Assembly (NCBI GenBank): GCA_021292105.1
Contig: CM037871.1
Coordinates: 19,463,460 to 19,527,459 of the forward strand
Direction of reading: 5' to 3'
DNA: 64,000 nucleotides
Origin: Anadara kagoshimensis
Taxonomy: Eukaryota; Mollusca; Bivalvia; Arcoida; Arcidae
In this document: positions 46,831 through 57,370 of the stretch, one piece after another
Numbering within the stretch: the stretch's first letter is position 1
Layout: each line of letters starts with the position of its first letter
The notes under the pieces: generated by a model
Database searches by the model: none
What the model saw: only the letters and a program-made list of their open reading frames with translations
What the model was told of the DNA's origin: nothing
Position numbers and translations under genes: made by a program

Positions 46831-47639
46831 TTAAACTAAAATAGATTAGTGTATAAAAAATAAATAAATAAATAAAATTTGAAAAACACTTTTTTTAAGA
46901 AAAAGTCTTGCATTGATGAGTATTCCTAGTTGGTGCAAAATCAACATTATCCAGGAAAAGTGCTCTGGGATAGATTGTTGACTTTCACCGGTAATCCACT
47001 GGGGAGCTTGTTCTCCCTTTAAAACAAAAGTGTATAAAATTATTGTGGCCGCTTACATCGCCTAAGAACAAAACCTTCAAACCAGCTGTTGGACTGCAAC
47101 AATGCAGTAAATTCCAGACGAGGCTGAATTGAGTATAACTTATTGCAACTTGCTAATCTAGATATGATATTGTACCGTTGATTATTGATACAATTTTCTC
47201 ACACCTGTGATATGAAAATACTTTGTTTTTACCCATGTGGGATTTCCTTGTCTCACTCTAGGAATGAGACAAGCTAAGCGCTGAATTCCCCGCATAGTTA
47301 TACCTGCTCTGGATTTATCGATGGGAGGACATAGGTTGAGAAAAGTTCCGAAGAAATGATGCCGTGCCACTACCAACAAAAACAATCAAAAGCGTTTTCA
47401 AAATAGTTCTCAAAATTAAAACAGCTGTCAATTTTTTTTTTCAATTTTACGGACATTTACAATTTCACTTGAAATATACTTGGTTTAGAAAAGCAGACGG
47501 CTTTTTTCGACAAGTATTTCTTATAAAGTTTACATCCTGAAAAACTTATGTATTCATACATGTACGCCTGAATATGCAGTTGTTTTCTGTAACCCAAGAA
47601 CCTTTTATTGGATTTTTAAAGGAATGAGGTGTAAGAAAA
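46831..47639. other. Anonymous stretch
   Basis: A 67-codon minus-strand frame at 47182-47385 has mixed composition but no recognised domain. Nothing else supported. Confidence 0.45.
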
Positions 47640-47793
47640 GAATTCAACCGCTACTGATAATATGAGATAGGGAAATCTCAACCCTCGGTTTTATATATTT
47701 GGTCAAAACTCAGCCAGCCTCGTTCTGGGCCAAATATATTTAGACCTTAGGGTAAGATTACCCTATGTCATATGACCAGTAGCGATAGATTCT
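47640..47793. mobile_element. Hairpin MITE, about 154 bp, ends AATCTATCGCTACTG-like (M5)
   Basis: Left AACCGCTACTGATAATATGA GATAGGG.. pairs with right CCCTATGTCATATGACCAGT AGCGAT over about 57 bp per arm, with a short centre around CAGCCTCGTTCTGGGCC. Confidence 0.8.
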
Positions 47794-48564
47794 AGTTTTA
47801 AATCAGTAATGTGAATTTTAAAAGAAGAATTTGTATTTTAAATAGTGCTGCCTTAGCAGCTGAATCGGATTTTGATTTGCATGTAATTCCAACATGGTTA
47901 GACAACCAACAATAATGAATAATTTTATTAAATCTGAAATTGCTTATGCTATTGAGTATGCAACTCCAGAATTTTACGAATTAGAGGATGATCTAATTGT
48001 CTGTTCTTTGTAGCTCGAAGGACATGTACAGATAAAGATCCAAAACACATGATAAAACTGTTATGAAGCAATTTTGAACTAAATTGTGACGAAAGCATTA
48101 TGGCTTTAGCCTCCGTTGAAAATATGGAAGACTAACACTTATTGTTTAGTCTCCAACGGGCACTACCATACCTTAATCCTCTAGTGCAATTACGTCTCTT
48201 CTGTTGTACAATGGGCAATCATGGTTGCATTGTGATGTCATATATCTGATGGCATAGTGATTTAGAAATTTCCTCGCTTATAACACACTGTTGTATGACC
48301 GAGAAACAGTAATGTTCACACGGGAGCTACAAACTATATTCCCTTCAACAATGGCAGCATAATGGACCTGGCCAGTATATTTTGATCAATTGGTATGAAT
48401 TGAATGCAAGTGACGAAGTTTGTGTCGTCTGCAATTACTACAGAAATTATTTAAGCGGGTATATTTATCTCAAAATAGGGCCAATTCATGCTGACTGCAA
48501 TGTCAGATGAATATCCAGTGATGTGGTTAAATTATTTTTTAAAAATATTTACCATTCTAATTTG
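47794..48564. other. AT-rich DNA, nothing recognised
   Basis: The TTTAGCCTCCGTTGAAAATA ..TTTAGTCTCCAACGG stretch at 48103-48160 is a weak inverted repeat; no gene. Confidence 0.45.
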
Positions 48565-48836
48565 CTTTTTATACCCCCGCTTAAAAAGTGGGGGTTATAT
48601 AGTGATTGGGGTGTCCGTCCGTGTGTCTGTCCGTCCTTCCGTTACACTTTAGGGTACCTATCTCTTATCCGCAACTCCTCCTAAACCGTTCAATGGATTT
48701 TCATGAAACTTTCACACAATCTTTGTGATATAATGTAGATGTGCACCTCCTATTTAAAAATTTGATCCGATGGATTTTTGGGAGCGGGGGTATTTTTGTG
48801 AGCTTGTGGCTCACAGTTTTTTCTAGTTAGTATTTA
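48565..48836 (+). mobile_element. Hairpin/CCGT element, complete short copy
   Basis: It starts with the stem-loop ACCCCCGCTTAAAAAGTGGG GGT, then GTCCGTCCGTGTGTCTGTCC. The conserved body is CAACTCCTCCTAAACCGTTC then GGATTTTCATGAAACTTTCA. The end is the hairpin GTGAGCTTGTGGCTCAC, nine bases later CTAG, then T. A 3' hairpin close to CTRR is what Helitrons show, but the 5' end is not a clean Helitron terminus. Confidence 0.75.
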
Positions 48837-49140
48837 TTTTAATTGGTTTTTTTTCTCTCTCTCTACAAGTATTTTTGTAATCTTCAGCCTTTGCGGTCAC
48901 TCGTCAGCAAAGTTTCTTCTGTCTTTCGGCTTTTCTCGGAAACTGGCTATTATTTGTATTGTATTGCAACATTGTTCTCTTAATTGTTATATGCAATGTG
49001 AGAATAAAGTATTAATATTATTTATTATAATTTGTTCAAAGTTCAAAACCCTCCGGTTTAAATTTATAGTCCAACAAGTGATTCATAACTATCCACATTT
49101 GAAACCTACATGTTTATAGTTTTGACAGTGATGAAAATAA

Positions 49141-49520
49141 GAGGGCGCGGTGGCCTAATGGATAAGACGTCAGTCTTCAAATCCAGGGTCTCTCACCGCT
49201 GTGAGTTCGAGTCCCGCTCGGGCCACATGTGGGAAAGTGAATTTTCCTTGCCGTTGGCCTTCACCTGATATTATCAGTATAATGGACTGGGGGAGTGGTA
49301 CGCTCGTCAGAGGCGTACTGACTAGCTGTGAGCTAGCACGGTAAAGTCGCCCTGAGTGCGCGCTAGTACAAGGCAGACCATACAACACACTCGCACTTCA
49401 CATGCATCCACAAAATAGTACATAGACTAATCCATAGAGATTAATTAAATAGCTCTCGTCGCGAATAGCTGAAAAATTGCTAATGCGACGTTAAGCAACA
49501 TTCAACCAACCAACCAACCA
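49141..49520 (+). mobile_element. tRNA-Arg-like SINE, family S-B, full length, young
   Basis: The head GCGGTGGCCTAATGGATAAG (A box) and GAGTTCGAGTCCCGCTCGGG (B box) follow the tRNA-Arg pattern as I remember it. The body is GC-rich and the tail is GCGACGTTAAGCAACATTCA then (CCAA)n. Flanked by AGTGATGAAAATAA at 49127-49140 and 49521-49534, a perfect 14-bp target duplication. The 72-codon minus-strand frame is a shadow. Confidence 0.95.
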
Positions 49521-49564
49521 AGTGATGAAAATAATACATTTATATGAAAGTGGAGTGGAGTTGG

Positions 49565-49785
49565 GTGATGAAATTTTATTCCAAATCAAGATTCATTTAC
49601 TTAAATCGACGTTGTTTAATTTAAAGATGGCTGGGGAAACCGTAGTACCGACCTTCAGCAAGTAAGCTCACCAACTTTCTCACACTATGTTCCGTAGATG
49701 TCCCAAGTGGGGTTCGAACCTTAGAGGTGAAAGAGGCGCTGTGATCGGTATGCGTGCGCGCTATAGACCACGTTATACCGAAGTA
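49565..49785 (-). mobile_element. SINE S-C, nearly full length
   Basis: Minus strand: GTGGTCTATAGCGCGC (A box), GGTTCGAACCCC (B box), body GTACTACGGTTTCCCCAGCC, tail CGATTTAAGTAAATGAATCT TGATTTGG. Confidence 0.75.
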
Positions 49786-50029
49786 TAACGTGAATGAAGA
49801 ACGACAAAGCGAGGATACATTGGTGATATCATTACATTTCTTTAATTGTACTGTAGGGAGAAAATTATTGAATTACTATTGAGGAGACTTCCTTACCGGC
49901 TAACAAATCACTTTATGACAAAGTCAATAGAATCACAAACTAAATTCTAAACGTATCAAGGAACAATAAAAGAGACATTATTATGTATTATAGAAGAATT
50001 ACTTAAATCACTAAAACCAAACATATATT

Positions 50030-50240
50030 GTACAGACCAGTTCAAAGTTTAACACTCAGCTAACCAATCGGCAGTTTATCTCGGCCCCGTGTTAGCAATA
50101 TCTCGGCAACTTTTTTATAGCTGTTTTCTATCTTTTTGGAAGCTTTTCGGATCACTAGCTATCAATTTTTTGGCCATTCAACAGCCGAATTTCGATTTCT
50201 TTTCGTTATCTCAGTGTTAAACTTTCGACAGGCCCGTACT
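50030..50240. mobile_element. Tc1/mariner-like MITE M1
   Basis: GTACAGACCAGTTCAAAG to CTTTCGACAGGCCCGTAC, 211 bp, inner CTCAGCTAAC / GTTATCTCAGTG ends. Outermost bases changed; the 80-codon frame over it is a shadow. Confidence 0.85.
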
Positions 50241-50514
50241 TGTAGCACATGTCTTCAAATAAACAGAAAATTGAATTACAGAACAAATTTACGTCATGTA
50301 GATTCCATCAATTCTAATTCAAATTTCTATCACGCAATTTTTATTAAGGAACGTATTTCTTTTTCCTCCAATATCTGATTTTCTCTAGGTTGAGGTTAGG
50401 ATCTGCTTAAATTTTTAAGTTTATTACTCGCATATTATCGCCGAAAGCTTTGTTTTATTACCATGTGAATGATAATTTTGTTACATGTTGAAAGTGACAA
50501 TTATTGTTAGTCAA

Positions 50515-50935
50515 TATTGAGATTTTAAATTTACTCGATTTTAACATTGCGACAAATTTCTAAATTATTCGATTTGATCATTGCGACAGATTTCACAATT
50601 ATTTTACTTTAACATTGCGACAGATTTCTAAATTATTCAATTTGATCATTGCAACTGATTTTAAAATTATTCGATTTTAACATTGCGACAGATTTCTAAA
50701 TTATTCGATTTGATCATTGCGACAGATTTCAAAATTACTCGATTTTAACATTACATTGCGACAGATTTCAAATATGCGATTCGATCATTGCGACAGATTT
50801 CAAAATTATTCGATTTGATCATTGCGACAGATTTCAAAATTATTCGATTTGATCATTGCGACAGATTTTAAAAATTACTCGATTTTAACATTGCGATAGA
50901 TTTTAAATATACGATTTGACTATTGCGACAGATTT
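50515..50935. repeat. Tandem repeat, 34-37-bp unit
   Basis: ATTGCGACAGATTTCAAA followed by ATTATTCGATTTGATC or ATTACTCGATTTTAAC. The two versions alternate in part, giving a dimer of about 70 bp. About twelve units. Confidence 0.9.
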
Positions 50936-51009
50936 TTTGAGTAAAATAAATGAAAATCGTAATGATAACTTATACTGCTCTAACTAGTTTGTTCCGGAAT
51001 TAAGTTGTA

Positions 51010-51300
51010 ATGTTACTTAACGTTGCATTACCATTTTTAGCTTTTCGCGATGAGAATAAGTTCAGAAATCTCTAAAACGAGTTTGTGTTTGTGTGACATT
51101 TTTTGTTTTGTGGGCTATAATGTACTAGCACGCACATAAAATACCAATCAGTGCTCGGCAGATAATGGTACCACTCCCCTAGTCATATTATGCCGACATC
51201 GAGTGAACGAGTAGATTTAGTGTATAATAACCCGACTGGCGTTCCAACCAACGACTGCCTACTGTCAAGGCACACGAACTACCAAGGCGGTATACATATG
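51010..51300 (-). mobile_element. SINE S-B, old copy
   Basis: CTTAACGTTGCATTACCATT TTTAGCTTTTCGCGATGAGA, then ACTAGCACGCACATAAAATA and GGTACCACTCCCCTAGTC follow the S-B order from tail inward. The tRNA head is not recognisable. 51301-51867 shows nothing. Confidence 0.6.
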
Positions 51301-51867
51301 ATTGCACACAAATGCGCTGTGATCCATAAGCCGACTCTTGAGACCATACAACCACTGAGATCTTTTTGTTGTTGTTATTATTGTATTTTTTAGGGGCGGT
51401 TGTTTTTTTTTACTACGAAAGCTTTGAAAAATGACAGACAGCGTTAAAGGTCCATGACCCAAAAACAGGATATCGTTTCAATGAGACTTAGAATGAGACT
51501 AAAACTCCAATCCCAAAATCCCATCGTCGTGACTTAGACTTACACTGTCTGTATCATTAAATAGAAGTTTTACAGAACAACAGACACTTAATTGCTACTC
51601 TGTTGAATTACACGTGATACATAAGCTGATTTTAATTGCAGGTTTAGGAATACTAAAAGTTCTTCAATTCAAATTTAATTCATTTCAAAGTTATCTTTTA
51701 GCAGTACTAAAAGTTCACGTACAAGCCTACTACAAATTGAAATATTTTTCATGCTGTCGCAAACAGTGTCAAAAACACATTAAATACATAAAAAAGTTTA
51801 TGACATCAGCATTTTTTGCAAGACTTAGGAAGTGTTCAGTTAACTTACATGCATATCATCGACGGTA

Positions 51868-52062
51868 TTACGAAATGAAAGTCACGGTTTTTTTTCGGAT
51901 GGGAACTTAAGATAAAGGAGGTCCCGTGTCACGATAGGCTTGGCACGATAAAGAACCCTACTGTATAATGCAATAAGCGCAACGCAACAGGCTGGTGATG
52001 TCTCGATATAAGTGAAATATTCTTGACTGAGACTTTAAACACCATTACTCAACTCAACTCGA
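51868..52062 (+). mobile_element. SINE S-A, 5'-truncated
   Basis: GAAATGAAAGTCACGG, GGTCCCGTGTCACGATAGGC, a deletion before GGCTGGTGATGTCTCGATAT, and the tail ACCATTACTCAACTCAACTC. The 98-codon frame 51614-51910 runs into it and is unrelated. Confidence 0.85.
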
Positions 52063-52650
52063 CGTCTTTAAGAAAAAAAAATAAAACAAGAAATAGAATA
52101 GATTGATTAATAATTTTACAAAATATAGGATGCAACAAGCAGCCCAAAACTACATGTATCCATGTTAAATTCTATTATTTAATTTTAAGAAAGTCACATA
52201 ATTTAAAATTCTTGATTTTACAACTGATATAATGTGATAGATTTAACAGGTTATAAACTATGTTGTCTCTCCTGAAATTGAGTTTAAATTACAACAAAGT
52301 TATTAGTGATATTTTTTTCCGATAATTCTCATCCCGATTATTTGAACAAACCCTTAAAAATTGACATCCCCCATGTAGCAATAGGGTTTAGCTGATTTAA
52401 AAAGTCATTTAGGAATTTATTTCCTTAAACGCACCGCAGCGGTTTTCACCTATCACTGTTGTTGTTTCTGCCATATACCACTTTTTGAATGTATTTTTTG
52501 ATTAAATTAAAAAAGTGGTGTATGAAATTTCAATAAATGCATTGTCTGCGGAATAAAAATTCTGTTCATTCTTATTGAACAGGCTACCACTGGTTTATCT
52601 CGGACGAAAATTCCATGCTGTATTTTGGTGTTCTTTTTTGTCCATTATAA
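52063..52650. other. AT-rich DNA, nothing recognised
   Basis: No supported feature. Confidence 0.5.
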
Positions 52651-52996
52651 GTGAAAGATTGGTTGGTTGTTTTGATTTAATGTTGCTTAACGTCGCATCA
52701 GTAATTTTATTAATCTCTATGGATTATAATTTACAATTCTGTGTAAACATGTGTAGTGCGAGTGTGTTGTATGGTTTGCCTTGTACTAGCGCGCACCCAG
52801 GACGACTTGTCAGTACGCCGCAGATAAGCGTACCACTCCCCCAGTCCATTATACCGATACTAGGTGAATCAGTCAAGGCCAACAGCAAGAAAAATTCACT
52901 TTCCCGCATGTGGTCTGAGCGGGACTTGAACTCATAGCGGCGAGGGCCACTCCGGGATTTGAATACTGACGTCTTATCCATTAAGCCACCGCGGCC
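52651..52996 (-). mobile_element. tRNA-Arg-like SINE S-B, full length, older
   Basis: Minus strand: GGCCGCGGTGGCTTAATGGA (A box), GAGTTCAAGTCCCGCTCAGA (B box), body GGAGTGGTACGCTTATC, tail GACGTTAAGCAACATTAAAT. No clear target duplication left. Frames of 85 and 120 codons here are shadows. Confidence 0.9.
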
Positions 52997-53039
52997 ATGT
53001 GTGAATGGGGTAATAAGTAACGGTTACTCATGATTTTTA

Positions 53040-53160
53040 TATATACCGAAATGGCAAGTTCTGACATGTTGGAGGAAATCGGAGTACCCGGTAAAAACGT
53101 TAACTGCCGACTCTCGGCAAGCAAAGGCATTGGTGACAATCACGTGACATGTTGATCACA
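53040..53160 (-). mobile_element. SINE S-C fragment
   Basis: TATATACCGAAATGGCAAGT, TTGGAGGAAATCGGAGTACC CGG, CGACTCTCGGCAAGCAAA follow the S-C body. Confidence 0.6.
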
Positions 53161-53691
53161 TCCGCAGAGAAAACCGCTTGCTTCGAAGGTAAGTTGACCC
53201 TAGTTTTATATGATAGCGCGTGAATTTGAAAATAAACTGTAACCTACGGAAGATGTATACATAATATGCACTAAGATTCACTACCAAATAACAACATTTA
53301 ACTCCACGCAGTTTCTGCAAACACTTCGACAATGTTTCAAGTTAGATATACGGTTTGGTCACACTTTCACCTTTATGCTATCGCTGATTTAATTTCATTA
53401 GATTTACACCGAATGTTCTTGTATCCACTAGATATTTATAACAACAGAGAATTATTTCGCCAATGTTCATGTCAGTAAACACTGCAATTTGTCTATATTT
53501 GTCAAATAACGAAAAATGATCACACTTTCACGAAGTTTGTGGGTTGATCACGCTTACAAAAATACAAAAAGTTAAACGTTTAAAATGGATCAGAGAGTGC
53601 TTTTTAGAATGCTCAAGGGATAAATAAAGAGATTCTTGTGGGTTGAAACGGTTAATTATATAAATGACACAATAGAGACAATTGTGTTATG
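53161..53691. other. AT-rich DNA, nothing recognised
   Basis: CACACTTTCACCTTTATG and CACACTTTCACGAAGTTT are short similar phrases; nothing else. Confidence 0.5.
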
Positions 53692-53925
53692 TGTAACAAC
53701 TCCTAATGAAGTCCGACGCCTAATGAAGTCCGGACTTCATTAGGCGTTGACAATTTCGACGCCTAATGAAGTCCACAGATTGGGGCTCAAGACGAGGAGA
53801 CTTTTTGATATTACCAAAAAAAAGTCTCAAAATTTTACGACTTCGATTTAGACCAACTAGCAATAGCAACGTACATTCAGGCACATACATCGTGTGCTTT
53901 GTCCAACCGTACCATACCCCGCAAA

Positions 53926-54180
53926 AATGTTTAGGGGGTATTTATACGAATCACCCTGTCCGTCCGTCCGTCTGTCGGTCCGTCAAAATATCGTGTAAGC
54001 TTTACATATGTAGCTTCCATGTCTAAGAATGGATTTTAATCAAATATGGAACCAAAGTTATTGTCCGTCTGTCCGTCCGTTCGTCCGTTCGTCCGTCTGG
54101 ATGTTGGGAAAGGGAGGTATTTGTCTCTCCAAAGACCGTTATAGTTTTAACTCTTTTTGGGGAGGCATAAAAGGTACCAA
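53926..54180 (+). mobile_element. Hairpin/CCGT element in the FB-D left arm
   Basis: Stem-loop TACCCCGCAAAAATGTTTAG GGGGTA, then CCGTCCGTCCGTCTGTCGG, body, a second CCGT run, and AGGTATTTGTCTCTCC at the end. Confidence 0.75.
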
Positions 54181-54237
54181 TCGAGAACTATTGTTTAAAT
54201 AATTGTAATCTAAAAATTTTAGGGATGCAACTTGATT

Positions 54238-54485
54238 GACTGATTGATTGATTGATTGATTGATTGATTTGTTAAATTTTTTATTAGATCTAGTCAAGAA
54301 TATTAACTTATATCGAGACGTCAGCAGCTATAGATGAAATATTTGAAGTTTTTACCTTTGAGGTGCGTACAGTGTACAGGGAGGGTCTCCAACGAGCCAT
54401 ACTTTCTGAGATACATTGTTATCATGTGATGCATTGGTTTATTAGGTCTTTTCCGAAGGCTCCGTGACTTTCATTGCTACATGTA
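54238..54485 (-). mobile_element. SINE S-A 3' part in the FB-D left arm
   Basis: (TGAT)n, AGTCAAGAATATTAACTTAT ATCGAGACGTC, down to CCGTGACTTTCATTGCTAC. Mirrored at 55928-56150. Confidence 0.85.
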
Positions 54486-54581
54486 AATGACATTAGCAAC
54501 ACCCTGCTATTGTTTTGCATTTTACAATATTTTAATTTTGCGTGCATTACCATGCATGTAATAAGGTGCCCAAAATAATAA

Positions 54582-54584
54582 TAT

Positions 54585-54627
<43 letters not shown>

Positions 54628-54630
54628 TTC
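54582..54630. repeat. (ATTT)n in the FB-D left arm
   Basis: About 48 bases; the mirrored (AAAT)n at 55752-55820 is about 68 bases. Confidence 0.95.
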
Positions 54631-55009
54631 TTATTTTTATCTATCTTCTCCGCTAAATTTCTCAATAAGGTTTCTTAGAATCCATCATACGTACATGTAT
54701 ATGAAATGAAATGTGATTTTTTCCCTTAAATTCCGTGCTTACTTTATCATCTGATGGATTTCATTAAGCTTCGAGGCAACAACACGGCTAACGATGTCCC
54801 ATACTATTTCATCTTATTAAAAGTCTCCGTTTTAATCATAGTTTATGTGCAACAGATATATATTTATTTTTATCATGATAAAAAAATTTTGCAGTGACCT
54901 TTATATCAACTGTTTTAATAAGTTTAAAACGCGGAGGATCGTTGATATAGACAATATCTTGTTAGCAGTATTAGATTAAGTAGTAGTATATCTTTCTGAA
55001 GCTGAACTT

Positions 55010-55395
55010 TATTAGGCGTCGAGGTAACATAACGCCTAATGAATTCCCTTACTATATCTTATTACATGTACATAGTGGACTTCATTAGGCGTCGGGGTAA
55101 CTTAACGCCTAATGAAGTCCCTTATTATATCTTTGTACATAGTGGATTTCATTAGGCGTCGAGGTAACTTAACGCCTAATGAAGTCCATTATTATATCTT
55201 TGTACATAGTGGATTTCATTAGGCGTCGAGGTAACTTAACACCTAATGAAGTCCATTTTGTAATAAGATATAGTAAGGGACTTCATTAGGCGTTAAGTTA
55301 CCTCGACGCCTAATGAAATCCACTATGTACATGTAATAAGATATAGTAAGGGAATTCATTAGGCGTTATGTTACCTCGACGCCTAATGAAGTTCA
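55010..55395. repeat. FB-D core: repeated 45-bp palindromes
   Basis: Six units of the form GGACTTCATTAGGCGTC, GAGGTAACTTAAC, GCCTAATGAAGTCC, each itself palindromic. They are spaced about 65-70 bp apart and separated by TATATCTTTGTACATAGT or its complement on the other side of the centre. Confidence 0.9.
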
Positions 55396-55752
55396 GCTTC
55401 AGAAAGGTATACTACTACTTTATCTAATACTGCTAACAAGATATTGTCTATATCAACGATCCTCCGCGTGTTAACTCATTAAAACACTTGATATAAAGTC
55501 CACTGCAAAACTTTTTTTTCATGGTAAAATAAATATATCTGTTGCACATAAACTATGATTAAAACGGATGAAATACTATGGGACATCGTTAGCCATGTTG
55601 TTGCCTCGAAGCTTAATGAAACCCATCACATGATAAAGTAAGCACGGGAGTTTGGGGGAAAAATCACATTTGATTTCATATACATGTACGTATGATGGAT
55701 TCTGAAAAACTTTGTTGAGAAATTTAGCGGAGAAGATAGATAAAAATAAGAA

Positions 55753-55819
<67 letters not shown>

Positions 55820-55927
55820 ATATTATTATATTTTGGGCACCTTATTACATGCATGGTAATGCACGCAAGATTAAAATATTGTAAAATGCAAAACAATAGC
55901 AGGGTGTTGCTAATGTCATTTACATGT

Positions 55928-56150
55928 AGCAATGAAAGTCACGGGGTCCTTCGGAAAAGACCTGATGAACCAATGCATCACATGATAACAATGTATCACA
56001 GAAAGTATGGCTCGTTGGAGACCCTCCCTGTACACTGTACGCACCTCAAAGGTAAAAACTTCAAATATTCCATCTATAGCTGGTGACATCTCGATATAGG
56101 TAAATATTCTTGACTAGATTTAAAAAACCCATTCAACAAACCAATCAATC
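55928..56150 (+). mobile_element. SINE S-A 3' part in the FB-D right arm
   Basis: Mirror of 54238-54485: AGCAATGAAAGTCACGGGGT, GGTGACATCTCGATATAGGT, AAATATTCTTGACTAG and a CAAT tail. Confidence 0.85.
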
Positions 56151-56212
56151 GATCAATCAGTCAGTCTTTCAGTCAGTCAGTCAGTCAGTCAGTCTTTCAG
56201 TCAGTTAGTCAG

Positions 56213-56245
<33 letters not shown>

Positions 56246-56246
56246 T

Positions 56247-56290
<44 letters not shown>
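56151..56290. repeat. (CAGT)n/(CAAT)n tail repeat
   Basis: About 140 bases of CAGT then CAATC repeats, expanded compared with about 30 bases in the left arm. Confidence 0.9.
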
Positions 56291-56291
<1 letters not shown>

Positions 56292-56334
56292 TTCTCGATT
56301 GGTACCTTTTATGCCTCCCTAAAAAGAGCTAAAA

Positions 56335-56580
56335 CTATAACGGTCTTTGGAGAGAAAAATATATCCCTTTCCCAACGTCCAGACGGACGAACGGACGGAT
56401 AGACGGACAATAACTTTGGTTCCAAGTTTGATCAAAATCCATTCATAGACATGGAAGCTACATATATTTAAGCTTACACGATATTTTGACGAACGGGCGG
56501 ACGGACGGACGGACCGACGGACGGACAGGATGATTCGTTTAAATACCCCCTAAACATTTTGCGGGGGTATGGTACGGTTG
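56335..56580 (-). mobile_element. Hairpin/CCGT element in the FB-D right arm
   Basis: Mirror of 53926-54180, with a longer ACGG run. Confidence 0.75.
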
Positions 56581-56833
56581 GACAAAGCACACGATGTATG
56601 TGCCTGAATGTACGTTGCCATTGCTTGTTGGTCTAAATTGAAGTCGTAAAATTTTGAGACTTTTTTTGGTAATATCAAAAAGTCTCCTCGTCTGGAGCCC
56701 CAATCTGTGGACTTCATTAGGCGTCGAAATTGTCAACGCCTAATGAAGTCCGGACTTCATTAGGCGTTGCAATTTCGACGCCTAATGAAGTCCGGACTTC
56801 ATTAGGCGTCGGACTTCATTAGGAGTTGTTACA

Positions 56834-57370
56834 TGGCTGTGTATAAGAACAAAGGTCAAACAAGTTGTAGAGAAACACAAAGAGGTCACTAATTTCCAGA
56901 ACATTCTGAAATTAATTTTGCAGTGCCATCCAACGCTATACCGACAGCTTATACACCGTACGGAGATGAAAGTGGTCAGAACACCGAGAATATTTCTTGA
57001 CGTTATTAACACAATGAATAAAATCGTTAGGAGACACAACAGCATGTTTATAACACGATGGCAAAAAATTCAAACACGGGCTGACAAAAGACAGTATTTG
57101 ATGATATTGATCTTTAAGTACATTTGGAAGTGGATTGTCACTTGAAGAGGAAAAATCAACAAAAGTCACCTGATTGTCACCCGTAAAAGAGTGATATAGA
57201 AAAAAAAAACCAAAACAAACAAACAAACAAAAACTGTGAAAGTAAAAACTGGTGTTATTAATTGCTCTGAAAATTGTTTGTTTGGACACAGCCCAAAAAA
57301 CCTAAAATTTAAAACCGAGTCCCGTGTGATTGGAGGTGCCCATCAATAAATCTCCAAATAGTACCGATTC
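56834..57370. other. Anonymous stretch with a 75-codon frame
   Basis: The frame at 56918-57145 has mixed composition (HPTLYRQLIHRTEMKVVRTP) and follows an acceptor-like AAATTAATTTTGCAG at 56922, but no domain is recognised and no second exon supports it. Confidence 0.35.

Larger units (their letters stand above)
53692..56833. mobile_element. Foldback-like element FB-D: 3.14-kb palindrome
   Basis: From TGTAACAACTCCTAATGAAG at 53692 to CTTCATTAGGAGTTGTTACA ending 56833 the two halves are reverse complements, about 1.57 kb each, meeting near 55262. By eye the arms agree at roughly 90-95%, differing mainly in microsatellite lengths. The 17-bp motif GACGCCTAATGAAGTCC is repeated in both orientations at both ends and in the core. 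Each arm carries a CCGT element, an S-A SINE tail and an AAAT run at mirrored positions. No transposase frame is present; frames of 60-120 codons are shadows. No target duplication found. Confidence 0.9.

Noticed and set aside
49141-49215. A functional tRNA-Arg gene
   Set aside because: The head is followed without a terminator by the S-B SINE body and flanked by SINE target duplications; stem pairing is imperfect.
52575-52981. 120- and 85-codon frames as genes
   Set aside because: Both are readings of the S-B SINE at 52651-52996.
55576-55932. 118-codon frame with a YLFI repeat
   Set aside because: It is the (AAAT)n run in the FB-D right arm read on the minus strand.
53692-56833. FB-D target-site duplication
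   Set aside because: Flanks TTATG and TGGCT do not match convincingly; the boundary could be off by one or two bases.
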